Below, piece by piece: positions 25,993-34,750 of a DNA stretch of 64,000 bases. The notes under the pieces were generated by a model, which saw only the letters and a list, made by a program, of their open reading frames with translations, had not been told where the DNA came from and searched no databases. A program made the position numbers and the translations under genes. This DNA comes from DASTSN01 sp035760665. Lineage in GTDB: Bacteria > Bacteroidota > Bacteroidia > Chitinophagales > Chitinophagaceae. The DNA is taken from contig DASTSN010000016.1 in NCBI GenBank assembly GCA_035760665.1, positions 1 through 64,000 on the forward strand, in the 5' to 3' direction. Every line of letters starts with the position of its first letter. The first letter of the stretch is position 1.

Positions 25993-27174
25993 TTACTTTG
26001 CTTGATTATTTAAAAGATAATGAGATAAGCCATAAAATATCCAGGCCTGCGACCAACGCATATAGGGTATCTTATTGGTATAATACTTCCTCCTTTGATA
26101 ATAAAAATATCCTTTATCAGACTGCATATTCTTGATAGTCCAATTCACAACTCTATCAATTAGCTCTTTATGCTGATGAAATAAGCCAGCCTTGGAAAGT
26201 GTAACAATTAACTGAGATGGGGCATGAATATCAATAGGATAAAGTGAGTTATTATAATATTTTGATCTACCAACTTTATCGAAAAATGTATTGAGATAAT
26301 ATTTAAGTCCTTTTTCAAAATTAGTTACAAACCGCTCATTTTTGCTAAAAAGATAAAAATCATTTATACATTCTAGGTTAAACCCAGTATGAAAATTATC
26401 GATCCATTGATGAAATGGAAGTGTACTATAAAACCAGGAGCCATCTACATTTTGGTGTTTACAACAATATGCAATGGCTTTTTCGGCCTCTTCCAACAAA
26501 TTTTTATTACCTGAATATTTATACAATCTTGATAACAACCGCGCACCAAGTAATGATGCATTAAACACCGAGGTATGATCGTATGGAGAATATGAATATA
26601 CAAAATCACCGTCAGTATCATAAGTTTTATTCAGGTCATTTAGAATGAACTCACCAGTACTTATAGCAGCGTCTTTTAACCTTACCTGATTAAGCACTTC
26701 ATACGCGTCAAGTAGCGCATTGGCAGCAAAAGTTGAAGCCACAATTGTCGGGGTAAATTTCGGCTGGAAAAAAGCCCTGGATTCCCAATCAAAATTGTAC
26801 CCCCAGCAATTGCCTGAGAAGCCTTTAGTGCTCAATTGAATCAGAATGCCGGAAAGCATTTCAATTTTTGACAACAACACATCTTTCTCAAATCCAATCG
26901 TCTTTGCCAAATTACAGTAGCCTGCTAAAAATAAAGCTATGCCCTTGGGATTCATTCCCTTTTCAACACTTGCTACTTTTCTAAAGTTAATCGCAGACCT
27001 TTTAAAAAACTGAATCCAAGCGAGCCGGGCAAACTTACTATTTGGCAAAAATGGGATTACTTGGAATAGCTTGCTATTCAAACCGTCATATGGATCCCAT
27101 CCTGAATATCCTTGATCTTCGCAGTATAGCTTTAATTTATTGAAAGAAGCTAATAAATCATTTTGTGACATCAT
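25993..27174 (-). CDS. Alpha/alpha-toroid protein of polysaccharide loci
   Basis: A 393-residue, mainly helical protein whose pairs of helices, separated by loops such as GSWFYSTL, HQNVDG and NFHTGFNLE, suggest a six-hairpin (alpha/alpha) toroid as in glycosidases, epimerases and lyases. There is no signal peptide, so a cytoplasmic role is expected. Many aromatic residues (WGYNFDWESRAFF, YSPYDHT) would line a sugar groove. It is followed directly by the DUF354 gene. I do not know a characterised relative; epimerase or hydrolase activity is only possible. Confidence 0.55.
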   Translation of the reverse strand: MMSQNDLLASFNKLKLYCEDQGYSGWDPYDGLNSKLFQVIPFLPNSKFARLAWIQFFKRSAINFRKVASVEKGMNPKGIALFLAGYCNLAKTIGFEKDVLLSKIEMLSGILIQLSTKGFSGNCWGYNFDWESRAFFQPKFTPTIVASTFAANALLDAYEVLNQVRLKDAAISTGEFILNDLNKTYDTDGDFVYSYSPYDHTSVFNASLLGARLLSRLYKYSGNKNLLEEAEKAIAYCCKHQNVDGSWFYSTLPFHQWIDNFHTGFNLECINDFYLFSKNERFVTNFEKGLKYYLNTFFDKVGRSKYYNNSLYPIDIHAPSQLIVTLSKAGLFHQHKELIDRVVNWTIKNMQSDKGYFYYQRRKYYTNKIPYMRWSQAWIFYGLSHYLLNNQAK

Positions 27175-27211
27175 AAATTCTAACTACAAAAAAGAAATCT
27201 AAAAAATATGG

Positions 27212-27373
27212 TTAAGAGATGATCCTGCTGAACATATCCCCGTACCTACCAGCTTTTGTATATTTTAAGCATATGTTGTTCACCACAAATAGGTCGCCCG
27301 TCATTTCAGATTCGAAAGTACCTGTTCCGATAGCCTTGTAAAATGGGGAGGGGGGCAACTCAACGGGTTTCAT
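27212..27373 (-). CDS. Small coupled ORF, 53 residues, unknown
   Basis: This frame begins MKPVELPPSPFYKAIGTG and ends GRYGDMFSRIIS. Its ATG overlaps the stop of the upstream glycosyltransferase gene (ATGA at 27370-27373), which indicates translational coupling. It is more GC-rich than its neighbours, ends 37 bases before the toroid gene, and has no recognised domain. It could be a true small protein or the remaining piece of a larger gene that was deleted. Confidence 0.4.
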   Translation of the reverse strand: MKPVELPPSPFYKAIGTGTFESEMTGDLFVVNNICLKYTKAGRYGDMFSRIIS

Positions 27374-28470
27374 TTAGTGGGCATTTCAAAAGAATGATAG
27401 ATTTTCAATATTCTTGACTTCACAATTTCTGTTGTAAAGGTTTCCTTGGCCTGCTTATGGTTTTGCAAAGACATATATTCATATTTTGCCTGATCAAAAA
27501 CAATTTTTTCAAGAAGCCCGGAAAATACGACAGGTTCAAAACTATCGGTAATATAGCCATTCTCACCCTGCCGGATGATGTCAGGGATACCGCCTGTACT
27601 CCTAGCTATTACAGGCATACCGTACACCATGCATTCCAGTATTGTATTAGGTAGCCCCTCCGTATAACTAGGGAAAATCAAAATATGCGCATCCAGAAGA
27701 ACCTTCTTCTTATTTTCTCCTGTAACCATGCCGGTAAATTGAATATTTGGAATAGCATTTTTCTCTGCATATTGTTTGGCTCGATCCAGCTCAGGTCCAT
27801 CTCCAGCAATGATCAGGGTTGCCCGACGATTTTGATGGGTTTTACTAAAGATTTTAAATGCATCAATGGCGATATAAATACCTTTCTCCTTTTCGACCCT
27901 GGCCAAGAAAAGAAATACCACCTCTTTTTTGAATTGCGCAAATCGTAAGGGGAAGTTCAGCTCATTTAAGAATGTCGAATCAGCCACAGTAGTTTCAGTA
28001 AAAAATGGTATTGTTGGTGAAACACCCATTTGGTGAAGCTTTTTCTGAAATTGTTCACTTAAAACGATGAAAGTGTCTGCTTTTGCATAGCTAATTCTAA
28101 AAAGCGTTTTTTGGACGAAATTCCTTCTTACTTTTTCCTCATAATCTTCCCTCCATCCCCTAAAAAAAACAATAACTTTTTTTCTCAGTAGTTTGGTCAG
28201 CATGATGAAAATGGCATCCCTATAAAATGAGTTTCTTTGTAATGAAGGGTTTACATGAACTATATCAGGCTGCTGCAAACGGACTTTCCGGACAAACCGA
28301 AAATAATTTTCTATTAGCCTTTTTAGTTTTTTAAAAAAAGATTTTTTGCCATCATTGACGGCAAAATAGTCAATATTGTCAAGCTCATGCAACCTCAATG
28401 TTCTATAATAATTGGCTACACCTCCCATCAAGCGAAGATCAGGCCCAAGAATTAAAACCCTTTTTTTCAT
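27370..28470 (-). CDS. Glycosyltransferase, family 4 (GT-B)
   Basis: A retaining glycosyltransferase of 366 residues that adds a sugar to the growing repeat unit on the cytoplasmic membrane face. N-terminal acceptor half has GGVANYYRTL; donor half contains FLFLARVEKEKGI, IAGDGPEL and the EX7E block EGLPNTILECMVYGMPVIA-GGIPDII. It starts at 28470 after a gap of about 130 bases that contains the strong hairpin terminator of the lyase-like gene. Donor and acceptor are not readable from sequence. Confidence 0.9.
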   Translation of the reverse strand: MKKRVLILGPDLRLMGGVANYYRTLRLHELDNIDYFAVNDGKKSFFKKLKRLIENYFRFVRKVRLQQPDIVHVNPSLQRNSFYRDAIFIMLTKLLRKKVIVFFRGWREDYEEKVRRNFVQKTLFRISYAKADTFIVLSEQFQKKLHQMGVSPTIPFFTETTVADSTFLNELNFPLRFAQFKKEVVFLFLARVEKEKGIYIAIDAFKIFSKTHQNRRATLIIAGDGPELDRAKQYAEKNAIPNIQFTGMVTGENKKKVLLDAHILIFPSYTEGLPNTILECMVYGMPVIARSTGGIPDIIRQGENGYITDSFEPVVFSGLLEKIVFDQAKYEYMSLQNHKQAKETFTTEIVKSRILKIYHSFEMPTK

Positions 28471-28538
28471 TACAATTTGATCGCGTGGTTTTCAAAAAAG
28501 TCATCCATTCTAGTCTTTAGATATTTAAATAACAGCAA

Positions 28539-28578
28539 AACAGGTTATATTATTGTGAGCACAATAATATAACCTGTT
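28539..28578 (-). terminator. Strong hairpin terminator after the lyase-like lipoprotein gene
   Basis: A perfect 19-bp inverted repeat (28539-28557 and 28560-28578) with only two bases between the arms. On the minus strand the hairpin is followed by TTTTGC, a short T-run. It lies 26 bases after the stop of the 28604 gene, so it should end or reduce transcription within the locus. Confidence 0.75.
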
Positions 28579-28603
28579 GAAAAAGATTACTAATCGAAAT
28601 ATG

Positions 28604-29884
28604 CTAGTTGCCTGGCACTACATCATTATATGTAGCTTTTTCGCTACCAATCCGCATTTCATCCTCATAAAATACACGTGTACTGACATTTGATTTCCAG
28701 CCATCACTCCATGCATTCTTGTAAATACCAAACCTGTAAAAATTACCTTTACTTAACCCTGCATATTGGGTTATCCGGTTTACATATTGAAAAATCAACG
28801 TTCCATTTACCCATACATAAATAAATCCAGTATTATTATTTGCATATTTAATATGGTATACTATTTTATTCCAAGTGTCAGTTTTGTATGGTATACCTGT
28901 ATCGTAATCTTTATTAATAACTTTCCCTGAACTGTCATAATTCACCGTTATATAGTAACGTCCATTCCAAGTTCTGATGCCAAATGGAGGGCTTTCTCCA
29001 TTTTGAGCATGAGACTGATGGATCAGTTCTGGCGCAACATCAATACCCCAGGTAGCAGACGGCAAGTAAACACTGAAGCCAACCCACCTTTCCACACTAG
29101 GATTACTTTCTACAAAAGTAGGTGTCAACTCACTTCTGGCTCCAAGTCCGACCAAAGGATCAGATTTATATAAGCTAAACTTAATTGAACTTTGCCCAAC
29201 TGCTTTAAAGCTATTATCCTGTACAATGGAATAAGTACAGCAGGAAGCAGAGCTAAGTTCATAAAAAGGATTTGCCCATGTGGTACCTTCAGCATCAGCC
29301 GACCAAAGAATATTTTGGCGAGTAGATGTGGCGGTACTACCAGTGGTGCCACTTGTTGTACCACTCCCACCCGTACCTGTTGTGCCACCGGAAGTTGTAG
29401 TTGACAAAATCACAGAAACATGAACCGTATCAGATGCAGTACCCACAGAATTTTTGGCCGTAAGACGGAACCGGTACTCGCCAGTGACAAGCCCAGTAAC
29501 ATTTGTTTTAAGGCTGTTTGCAGCAGCAATTGTAGCAGAGGGCCCAGCTTCTTTCGTCCACAAATAAGATGTGCCACCTGTTGACTGGCTACCATCTAAC
29601 GTAACGCTCCTGACAGCAACAGATACGTTATCACCAGCCGAAACTTTTGGTAAAGTACCAGTGTTAGTACCAGTTGAATTTGGTTGGTTTTGTGTAGAAT
29701 CTGTCGTTGTACCAGAACCACTTGTTGAATCAACAGATGAGGTTGGTCTACGCCAATTAATACCTCTACGGTATCTGTATTCATCAATAGAGGATTGATC
29801 TTTCTGACAACTGCAAATGAAGACAACTCCTAGTAAAATAGATAGCATTTTACCTTTCCCCAAATAATTTTTTAGGTTTTCCAT
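28604..29884 (-). CDS. Surface lipoprotein with PKD-like and heparin-lyase-like domains
   Basis: A 426-residue lipoprotein: signal with cysteine in VVFICSCQ (about residue 26), a Thr/Ser/Gly-rich linker (about 45-75), a PKD/Ig-like domain (about 78-160, with VTLDGSQSTGGTSYLWTK), a second Thr/Gly linker (about 163-188), and a C-terminal jelly-roll like the heparin lyase I group (Pfam polysaccharide lyase), with WVGFSVYLP, ELIHQSHAQN and GIYKN. This pattern indicates an extracellular lyase or glycan-binding protein that trims or releases the polymer. It is the only clearly exported enzyme in the locus and has its own terminator. Confidence 0.78.
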   Translation of the reverse strand: MENLKNYLGKGKMLSILLGVVFICSCQKDQSSIDEYRYRRGINWRRPTSSVDSTSGSGTTTDSTQNQPNSTGTNTGTLPKVSAGDNVSVAVRSVTLDGSQSTGGTSYLWTKEAGPSATIAAANSLKTNVTGLVTGEYRFRLTAKNSVGTASDTVHVSVILSTTTSGGTTGTGGSGTTSGTTGSTATSTRQNILWSADAEGTTWANPFYELSSASCCTYSIVQDNSFKAVGQSSIKFSLYKSDPLVGLGARSELTPTFVESNPSVERWVGFSVYLPSATWGIDVAPELIHQSHAQNGESPPFGIRTWNGRYYITVNYDSSGKVINKDYDTGIPYKTDTWNKIVYHIKYANNNTGFIYVWVNGTLIFQYVNRITQYAGLSKGNFYRFGIYKNAWSDGWKSNVSTRVFYEDEMRIGSEKATYNDVVPGN

Positions 29885-30117
29885 TGAATATTGTTTTGCT
29901 ACTACTAGGCAAGCTTTATACCAAGCCTAATTAATTTAAATCAAGATTTTTGCTTTGTGGAAAAGCTGTTAATCTGATGACAATATCAATGAAAACAGTT
30001 TAAATTAAAATAGTTTATTTACGATTAGCACAAATTGTTTATACTATTTAACAACGTAAACATACGATAAGCAAAAATATAATAATCCATGTAACCCCTC
30101 CTCCATTCTTGGCATAC

Positions 30118-31230
30118 TCAATCCTTTGCAAGCAACTGCCAGTATATGTCTATATAGGCCTTTGTTATTCTCTTACTATCAAGATTTTCATACACCCATT
30201 TCCTTCCATTCTCTCCCATATTCGCTCGTAGTGCTGAATTCATTCGAAGCTTGCCCAGCGCCTGAACAATCTGATCTGGGCTAGACTGATCAACCAAAAA
30301 GCCATTCCATCGATCTTTAACAAGCTCTTCCACACCACCCCCTTTTGATGCAATGACGGGTTTAGCCAAAGCCATATATTCTATAATAGAATTTGATAAC
30401 CCCTCGCTTGGTGTAATCAGTAAACCCACATCTGCAATTTGTAAAATCGATTCTACATTATTTCGGTTACCTAGAAAAAGTATACGTGTATCCAGCAATT
30501 CTACAGGAACTTTTCTTCGCATCTCCTCTAATTGTGAGCCCTCACCAATTAATAGAAAAATAATTTCAGGCCATTTATGACAGCTGGTTATGGCAGCATC
30601 AATCATAGTTGGATAGTCTTTTCGCTTTTCAAAAGCAGCCACCATAACAGCGATAAACGAATCTTTCTTATCTCTGCCTAGTATTTTATAAGCAACTAGT
30701 TCCGAATTCTCAAGATTTTCAAACCTGGATAGATCTATTACATTATATATGCAAACAGCCTGACCAGGGCGTATACGATAAGCTTTAATGCCAGCCATGG
30801 AATTGGCAATCATACAATCAGAAAATAATGCCGAAAGTTTAACTCGTATATAATGTTTGTCAAAAAGATTCATATTCGGATAGGCATTAGCTATAGAACT
30901 ATTTACAAAAACAAAACGTCTCCACAACCTAAGTATTGATAAATATATACTGCTCATTGTACCCCAAGAATGAATGATATCAGGATTAAATTGCTTGACT
31001 ATATTATTGACAGTTCTAAATGATGCTAAATCCTTCTTGTACCTTCTTTTAATAACTGTCAATGTAATGGGCAGGTCATACACATAATTATATTCGACAA
31101 CATCTGTTAGCAGAATAAGGTGAATCTGCACACCTTTTAAATCCCGCAAAAGACCTTTGATAAGCTCAAGCATTCTGCGTTCACGTCCTCCCTTAACAAG
31201 AGAGTCATTAATCATTAAAACTTTCATCAA
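30118..31230 (-). CDS. Glycosyltransferase, family 4 (GT-B)
   Basis: A 370-residue retaining glycosyltransferase. Start MMKVLMINDSLVKGGRERRMLEL has the acceptor-side Gly pattern; the donor half has VMVAAFEKRKDYPTMIDA, LLIGEGSQLEEM and the EX7E block EGLSNSIIEYMALAKPVIAS-GGGVEELV. It ends 233 bases before the lyase-like gene; that gap is AT-rich with no recognised signal. The sugar donor is unknown. Confidence 0.9.
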   Translation of the reverse strand: MMKVLMINDSLVKGGRERRMLELIKGLLRDLKGVQIHLILLTDVVEYNYVYDLPITLTVIKRRYKKDLASFRTVNNIVKQFNPDIIHSWGTMSSIYLSILRLWRRFVFVNSSIANAYPNMNLFDKHYIRVKLSALFSDCMIANSMAGIKAYRIRPGQAVCIYNVIDLSRFENLENSELVAYKILGRDKKDSFIAVMVAAFEKRKDYPTMIDAAITSCHKWPEIIFLLIGEGSQLEEMRRKVPVELLDTRILFLGNRNNVESILQIADVGLLITPSEGLSNSIIEYMALAKPVIASKGGGVEELVKDRWNGFLVDQSSPDQIVQALGKLRMNSALRANMGENGRKWVYENLDSKRITKAYIDIYWQLLAKD

Positions 31231-31309
31231 CTCTTAAGGATAGTACAACCAAAATTGAGAAATTAAAAAATTTTGTCTTTTCATTCTTATAGTATAAGAA
31301 GAATTGACT

Positions 31310-32611
31310 CTACTTAATTTTTAATATTTCGGTTTTATAATAATCAAATTTGTTTTGAGCCATTAATGTCCCAATAAATAAAAAAATCAGTGTGGAAGTC
31401 ATTTCACCATTTTGCCCTATACAATACACTAAGACGAAAAAAATAGACGATAAAATCGATGAATGATTTGCAGCTTGTTTTGTTTGAACTGCCAAAGATA
31501 CAATGAGAATTGAATACAATAAGAATCCTATTAACCCTGTTTCGAAAAGTATCAATAAATAACCATTGTGAGGATTGAGTCCATACCCTAAATTTCGATA
31601 CAAAAAACCACCAATTCCAATGCCACAAATTTGTTCAAGTGGAGTTAAATTTAGAAAAGCATGAAATGCATTTCCAGATGCCTCTTCTCTCCAATTCATG
31701 GCACCCAATGCACTTGCATTATACTCATAACCTAAATTTTTATTTATTACAGCAACAGGTTCATCAATGATGCGCGACATTATTTTGTCAGAAAACGAAC
31801 TACTTAAATTAAAATTATTTTTTAATCCATTAAACAAAGAAAGAATAATGAAAAAGCTGAATAATCCTATTAGAATTAAATTAAGGAACTTACTGATATG
31901 CTCCCTTGATCGCATGGTTGACCATCCTAGTCCGATGGTAATAACCAGTACACCGAGCAAAGCACTTCTAGAAGTTGACATCAATACCCCCAACAACATG
32001 ACTGGCATAATCAAAATCGTTATTTTATATTTCAGTTTTCCGTAAACAAAATCATTCAAAATAAAAACAAATGCAATACCACATATATAACCAAAGAAAT
32101 TCCAGTTACTTTCAACTAGCGTCCCAATATATGCGGAATAAATTCTCCTTACAGGAAATCCACCATAAACCTTATAGGTGTAAACTAAATCGGCAAAACA
32201 AATTAAACCCGAAAGAATAATACTTTGTTTTAGGAGGTTATAATCACCTTCCTTCCAATAAAAATAGTAACCGCAAAAAGCTGACAATAGTGATATAAGG
32301 GAAATTTTTAATAACTCAATAGTAAATAAATTGTACGGAACTGAAATGAGCAAAGTATAAACTAAGTAAAGAAAAATCAGCAATGAAAGGCGGTTTGAAA
32401 AAAATGAAGGTGTATTTTTTATTACAGAATCTGCAATAATTCTTGCAAATAAAGCTAAACTGATAATTGCACGCACATTAAGTGGAAGCGCACTCATTTC
32501 AATGTTTATATCTGCTATAATCATTGTAAACAAAAGCACAGCAATATAGCCCGGTTTATATATAAGTGTTATTCCAAATAAAGCTGCACCTATTATCAAA
32601 AAAACAATCAT
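31310..32611 (-). CDS. wzy: O-antigen polymerase / ligase family protein (Wzy-like)
   Basis: A 433-residue inner-membrane protein with about ten to twelve hydrophobic segments and a large periplasmic loop (about 280-340, with NLGYEYNASALGAMNWREEA and GFLYRNLGYGLNPHNGYL), the layout of the Wzy/O-antigen-ligase superfamily. The HNGYL block is characteristic. In a locus with Wzx, Wza and Wzc it is best read as the polymerase that joins repeat units in the periplasm. Sequence in this family varies, so the call relies on topology and context. Confidence 0.8.
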   Translation of the reverse strand: MIVFLIIGAALFGITLIYKPGYIAVLLFTMIIADINIEMSALPLNVRAIISLALFARIIADSVIKNTPSFFSNRLSLLIFLYLVYTLLISVPYNLFTIELLKISLISLLSAFCGYYFYWKEGDYNLLKQSIILSGLICFADLVYTYKVYGGFPVRRIYSAYIGTLVESNWNFFGYICGIAFVFILNDFVYGKLKYKITILIMPVMLLGVLMSTSRSALLGVLVITIGLGWSTMRSREHISKFLNLILIGLFSFFIILSLFNGLKNNFNLSSSFSDKIMSRIIDEPVAVINKNLGYEYNASALGAMNWREEASGNAFHAFLNLTPLEQICGIGIGGFLYRNLGYGLNPHNGYLLILFETGLIGFLLYSILIVSLAVQTKQAANHSSILSSIFFVLVYCIGQNGEMTSTLIFLFIGTLMAQNKFDYYKTEILKIK

Positions 32612-32617
32612 GATAAC

Positions 32618-33727
32618 TTATAGGATTTTAGCTGCTGAGAAAAGCGTTTCATAATCATTTATCATGTCTTGATAAGAATATTTTTCCAGATAATCACGAC
32701 CAGCCTGTTGGCCTAATAATTTTGCAAATTCAGGATTACCCAGCAACCGATTTATTGTATTTGCTAAAGCATTTTCATCTTTTGGTTTAAAAAGAAGACC
32801 GTTACAATTATGCTTAATCATACGATTTAATCCAGGTGCATCCGCAGCAATTATAGGCAAACGATGAAACATAGCTTCTAATAGCGCAATTGAAGTTCCC
32901 TCATAATCAGATGCTGTTATATAAAAGTCAGCTGCTACGTAATACAAGGGCATTTGATCTCTAGAAATAGTTCCTACAAAAGAAACATACTTCTCAAGCT
33001 TGTTTACCACCACTTCCTCTTTCAAAGTATCCATCAGCTCGCCATTTCCAGCAAAGACTAGCTTTAATTTATTTGATTGTATTAACTCATGTCCAAGCTG
33101 CTTGAAAGCCCGAATTACTGTGCCGGGATTTTTAATATCAGAAAGTGCACCAACAAATAAAAGCATATTCTCGTCAGGGGCAATTCCAAGTTGTTCACGA
33201 ATTTCCTGCTTCTTCCCAAAATGATTTTCAAATGGAATCAGAGGTGGAATAAACAGTAATTTTTTTATACGAAAAAATTTACCATATTCAGCACAAATAG
33301 TTTCTGAAACTCCAACCACTGCATAAGCTTTTTTAAAAAAAATACGGTAAGGATACATGAACCTTCTCATTGGGCTTTCGCCTGAATGAATTGTAATTAT
33401 ATAGGGCACATTGAAAATGCTACATGCCACAGAAATAACAAACGGGATAACCCACGAAACCGGGGCATAGCTAAGATATACATAGCGTATTCTTTTTCGC
33501 AAGCGAAATATAGTACGGAAAAGCTGAATGCCATAAAATAAGCGAATAGGTTTTTTGATGGACATTGGAATATTCACTGAACGGAGGTTATCTATTGAAC
33601 AACTGCTGAGATAGTAAACAACATCTTGACTGTTTTCTGACTGTTGCTTGAGAAAGTAATAATTAAAAATTTCCATCCCTCCTGTTTTCTCGGGGTAAAT
33701 ATGTCCTAGTATATATAAGGCAGCCAT
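32618..33727 (-). CDS. Glycosyltransferase, family 4 (GT-B)
   Basis: A 369-residue GT4 enzyme. The N terminus has GHIYPEKTGGMEIFNYY; the donor half has LLFVGALSDIKNPGTVIRA, VFAGNGEL and the EX7E block EGTSIALLEAMFHRLPIIA-APGLNRMI. It lies six bases ahead of the wzy gene, so both are likely cotranslated. Donor unknown. Confidence 0.9.
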   Translation of the reverse strand: MAALYILGHIYPEKTGGMEIFNYYFLKQQSENSQDVVYYLSSCSIDNLRSVNIPMSIKKPIRLFYGIQLFRTIFRLRKRIRYVYLSYAPVSWVIPFVISVACSIFNVPYIITIHSGESPMRRFMYPYRIFFKKAYAVVGVSETICAEYGKFFRIKKLLFIPPLIPFENHFGKKQEIREQLGIAPDENMLLFVGALSDIKNPGTVIRAFKQLGHELIQSNKLKLVFAGNGELMDTLKEEVVVNKLEKYVSFVGTISRDQMPLYYVAADFYITASDYEGTSIALLEAMFHRLPIIAADAPGLNRMIKHNCNGLLFKPKDENALANTINRLLGNPEFAKLLGQQAGRDYLEKYSYQDMINDYETLFSAAKIL

Positions 33728-33751
33728 GTTTAATTTTCGTTTTACTGTTAT

Positions 33752-34750
33752 TCACGACATATTCTGCCTTTCTAATTTTGGCTTGAAAGAACGACTTATT
33801 TTTTGCGCAATTGAACATACAGCGGGGTATCTCAATAAAGCGAGTTGTAATTGCATTTTACTTGTTGCCAAGCCCGCTTTTTTCAATTGTTGAAACACCG
33901 GATACGCTTCATTATACTTGAGCATCTTGTAGGAAAGCCGGAAAATTTTTTCCCAATGTTCGATATTAACTTGGTGCCGAATTGATTCATCAACATTATA
34001 TTCTTGACAAAAGAACTGTCTGATTTTATTTATCCCATCGGCATATTTAAATTTTTTATCCGGATCAGCCGGCCTTGAAATGCTATCACCTAAGATTCGG
34101 TATGTGGCAGTACTTTCATCAAGATATTTTACTTTAGTATGCCTGGATATTTCAAGCCACATCGGATAATCTTCCAGATTAAATCCTAAAGAATAAAAAA
34201 GATCAAGATTATTTTTTCCCCGCAAAAGTTCTGTACGAAAGCAGGCTGTCAGTGCGTTAATATGGAATTCTCCAGTCAAAAGTTCATTAAATACATCACC
34301 ATCTTTAATAGTCATTTTATTTTTTCTATTCATATATTCAACTAAGAAACCAGTTTTTTCAAAAAAATAGTTTGCGTCAGTATGCACGAGCCCAAAGTCA
34401 GTATTTTGCTCTAAAAATTCTACTTCCATTTGTAATTTTAGTGGATTATGCCAATAATCATCTCCACTACACATAGCTGTATATTTACCTTCAACATTTT
34501 TTATGATTTCACAGCAATTCAAAACCACCCCTTTATTTGGACCTTTTGGTAATAATTTTACAATTTCAGGATGACTACGTTCATATTCTTCTGCAATTTT
34601 TCGAGTATCATCAGATGATGCATCATCACCTATCCAAACTTCAAAAGGAAAACTGGTTCGCTGGTTTAGTGCAGCTTCAATAGTTTGCCGTATGTATTGT
34701 TCCTGATTATAACACAAAATACCAACACTGGCTAAATAGTTATTGGGCAT
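33752..34750 (-). CDS. Glycosyltransferase, family 2 (GT-A)
   Basis: An inverting family 2 enzyme of 332 residues. The nucleotide-binding start is ASVGILCYNQEQYIRQTIEAAL, the first acid motif is IGDDASSDDT, and the metal-binding DxD-like block is CSGDDYWHNPLK. A C-terminal helical part may bind the membrane. It overlaps the flippase gene by 11 bases. Confidence 0.9.
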   Translation of the reverse strand: MPNNYLASVGILCYNQEQYIRQTIEAALNQRTSFPFEVWIGDDASSDDTRKIAEEYERSHPEIVKLLPKGPNKGVVLNCCEIIKNVEGKYTAMCSGDDYWHNPLKLQMEVEFLEQNTDFGLVHTDANYFFEKTGFLVEYMNRKNKMTIKDGDVFNELLTGEFHINALTACFRTELLRGKNNLDLFYSLGFNLEDYPMWLEISRHTKVKYLDESTATYRILGDSISRPADPDKKFKYADGINKIRQFFCQEYNVDESIRHQVNIEHWEKIFRLSYKMLKYNEAYPVFQQLKKAGLATSKMQLQLALLRYPAVCSIAQKISRSFKPKLERQNMS

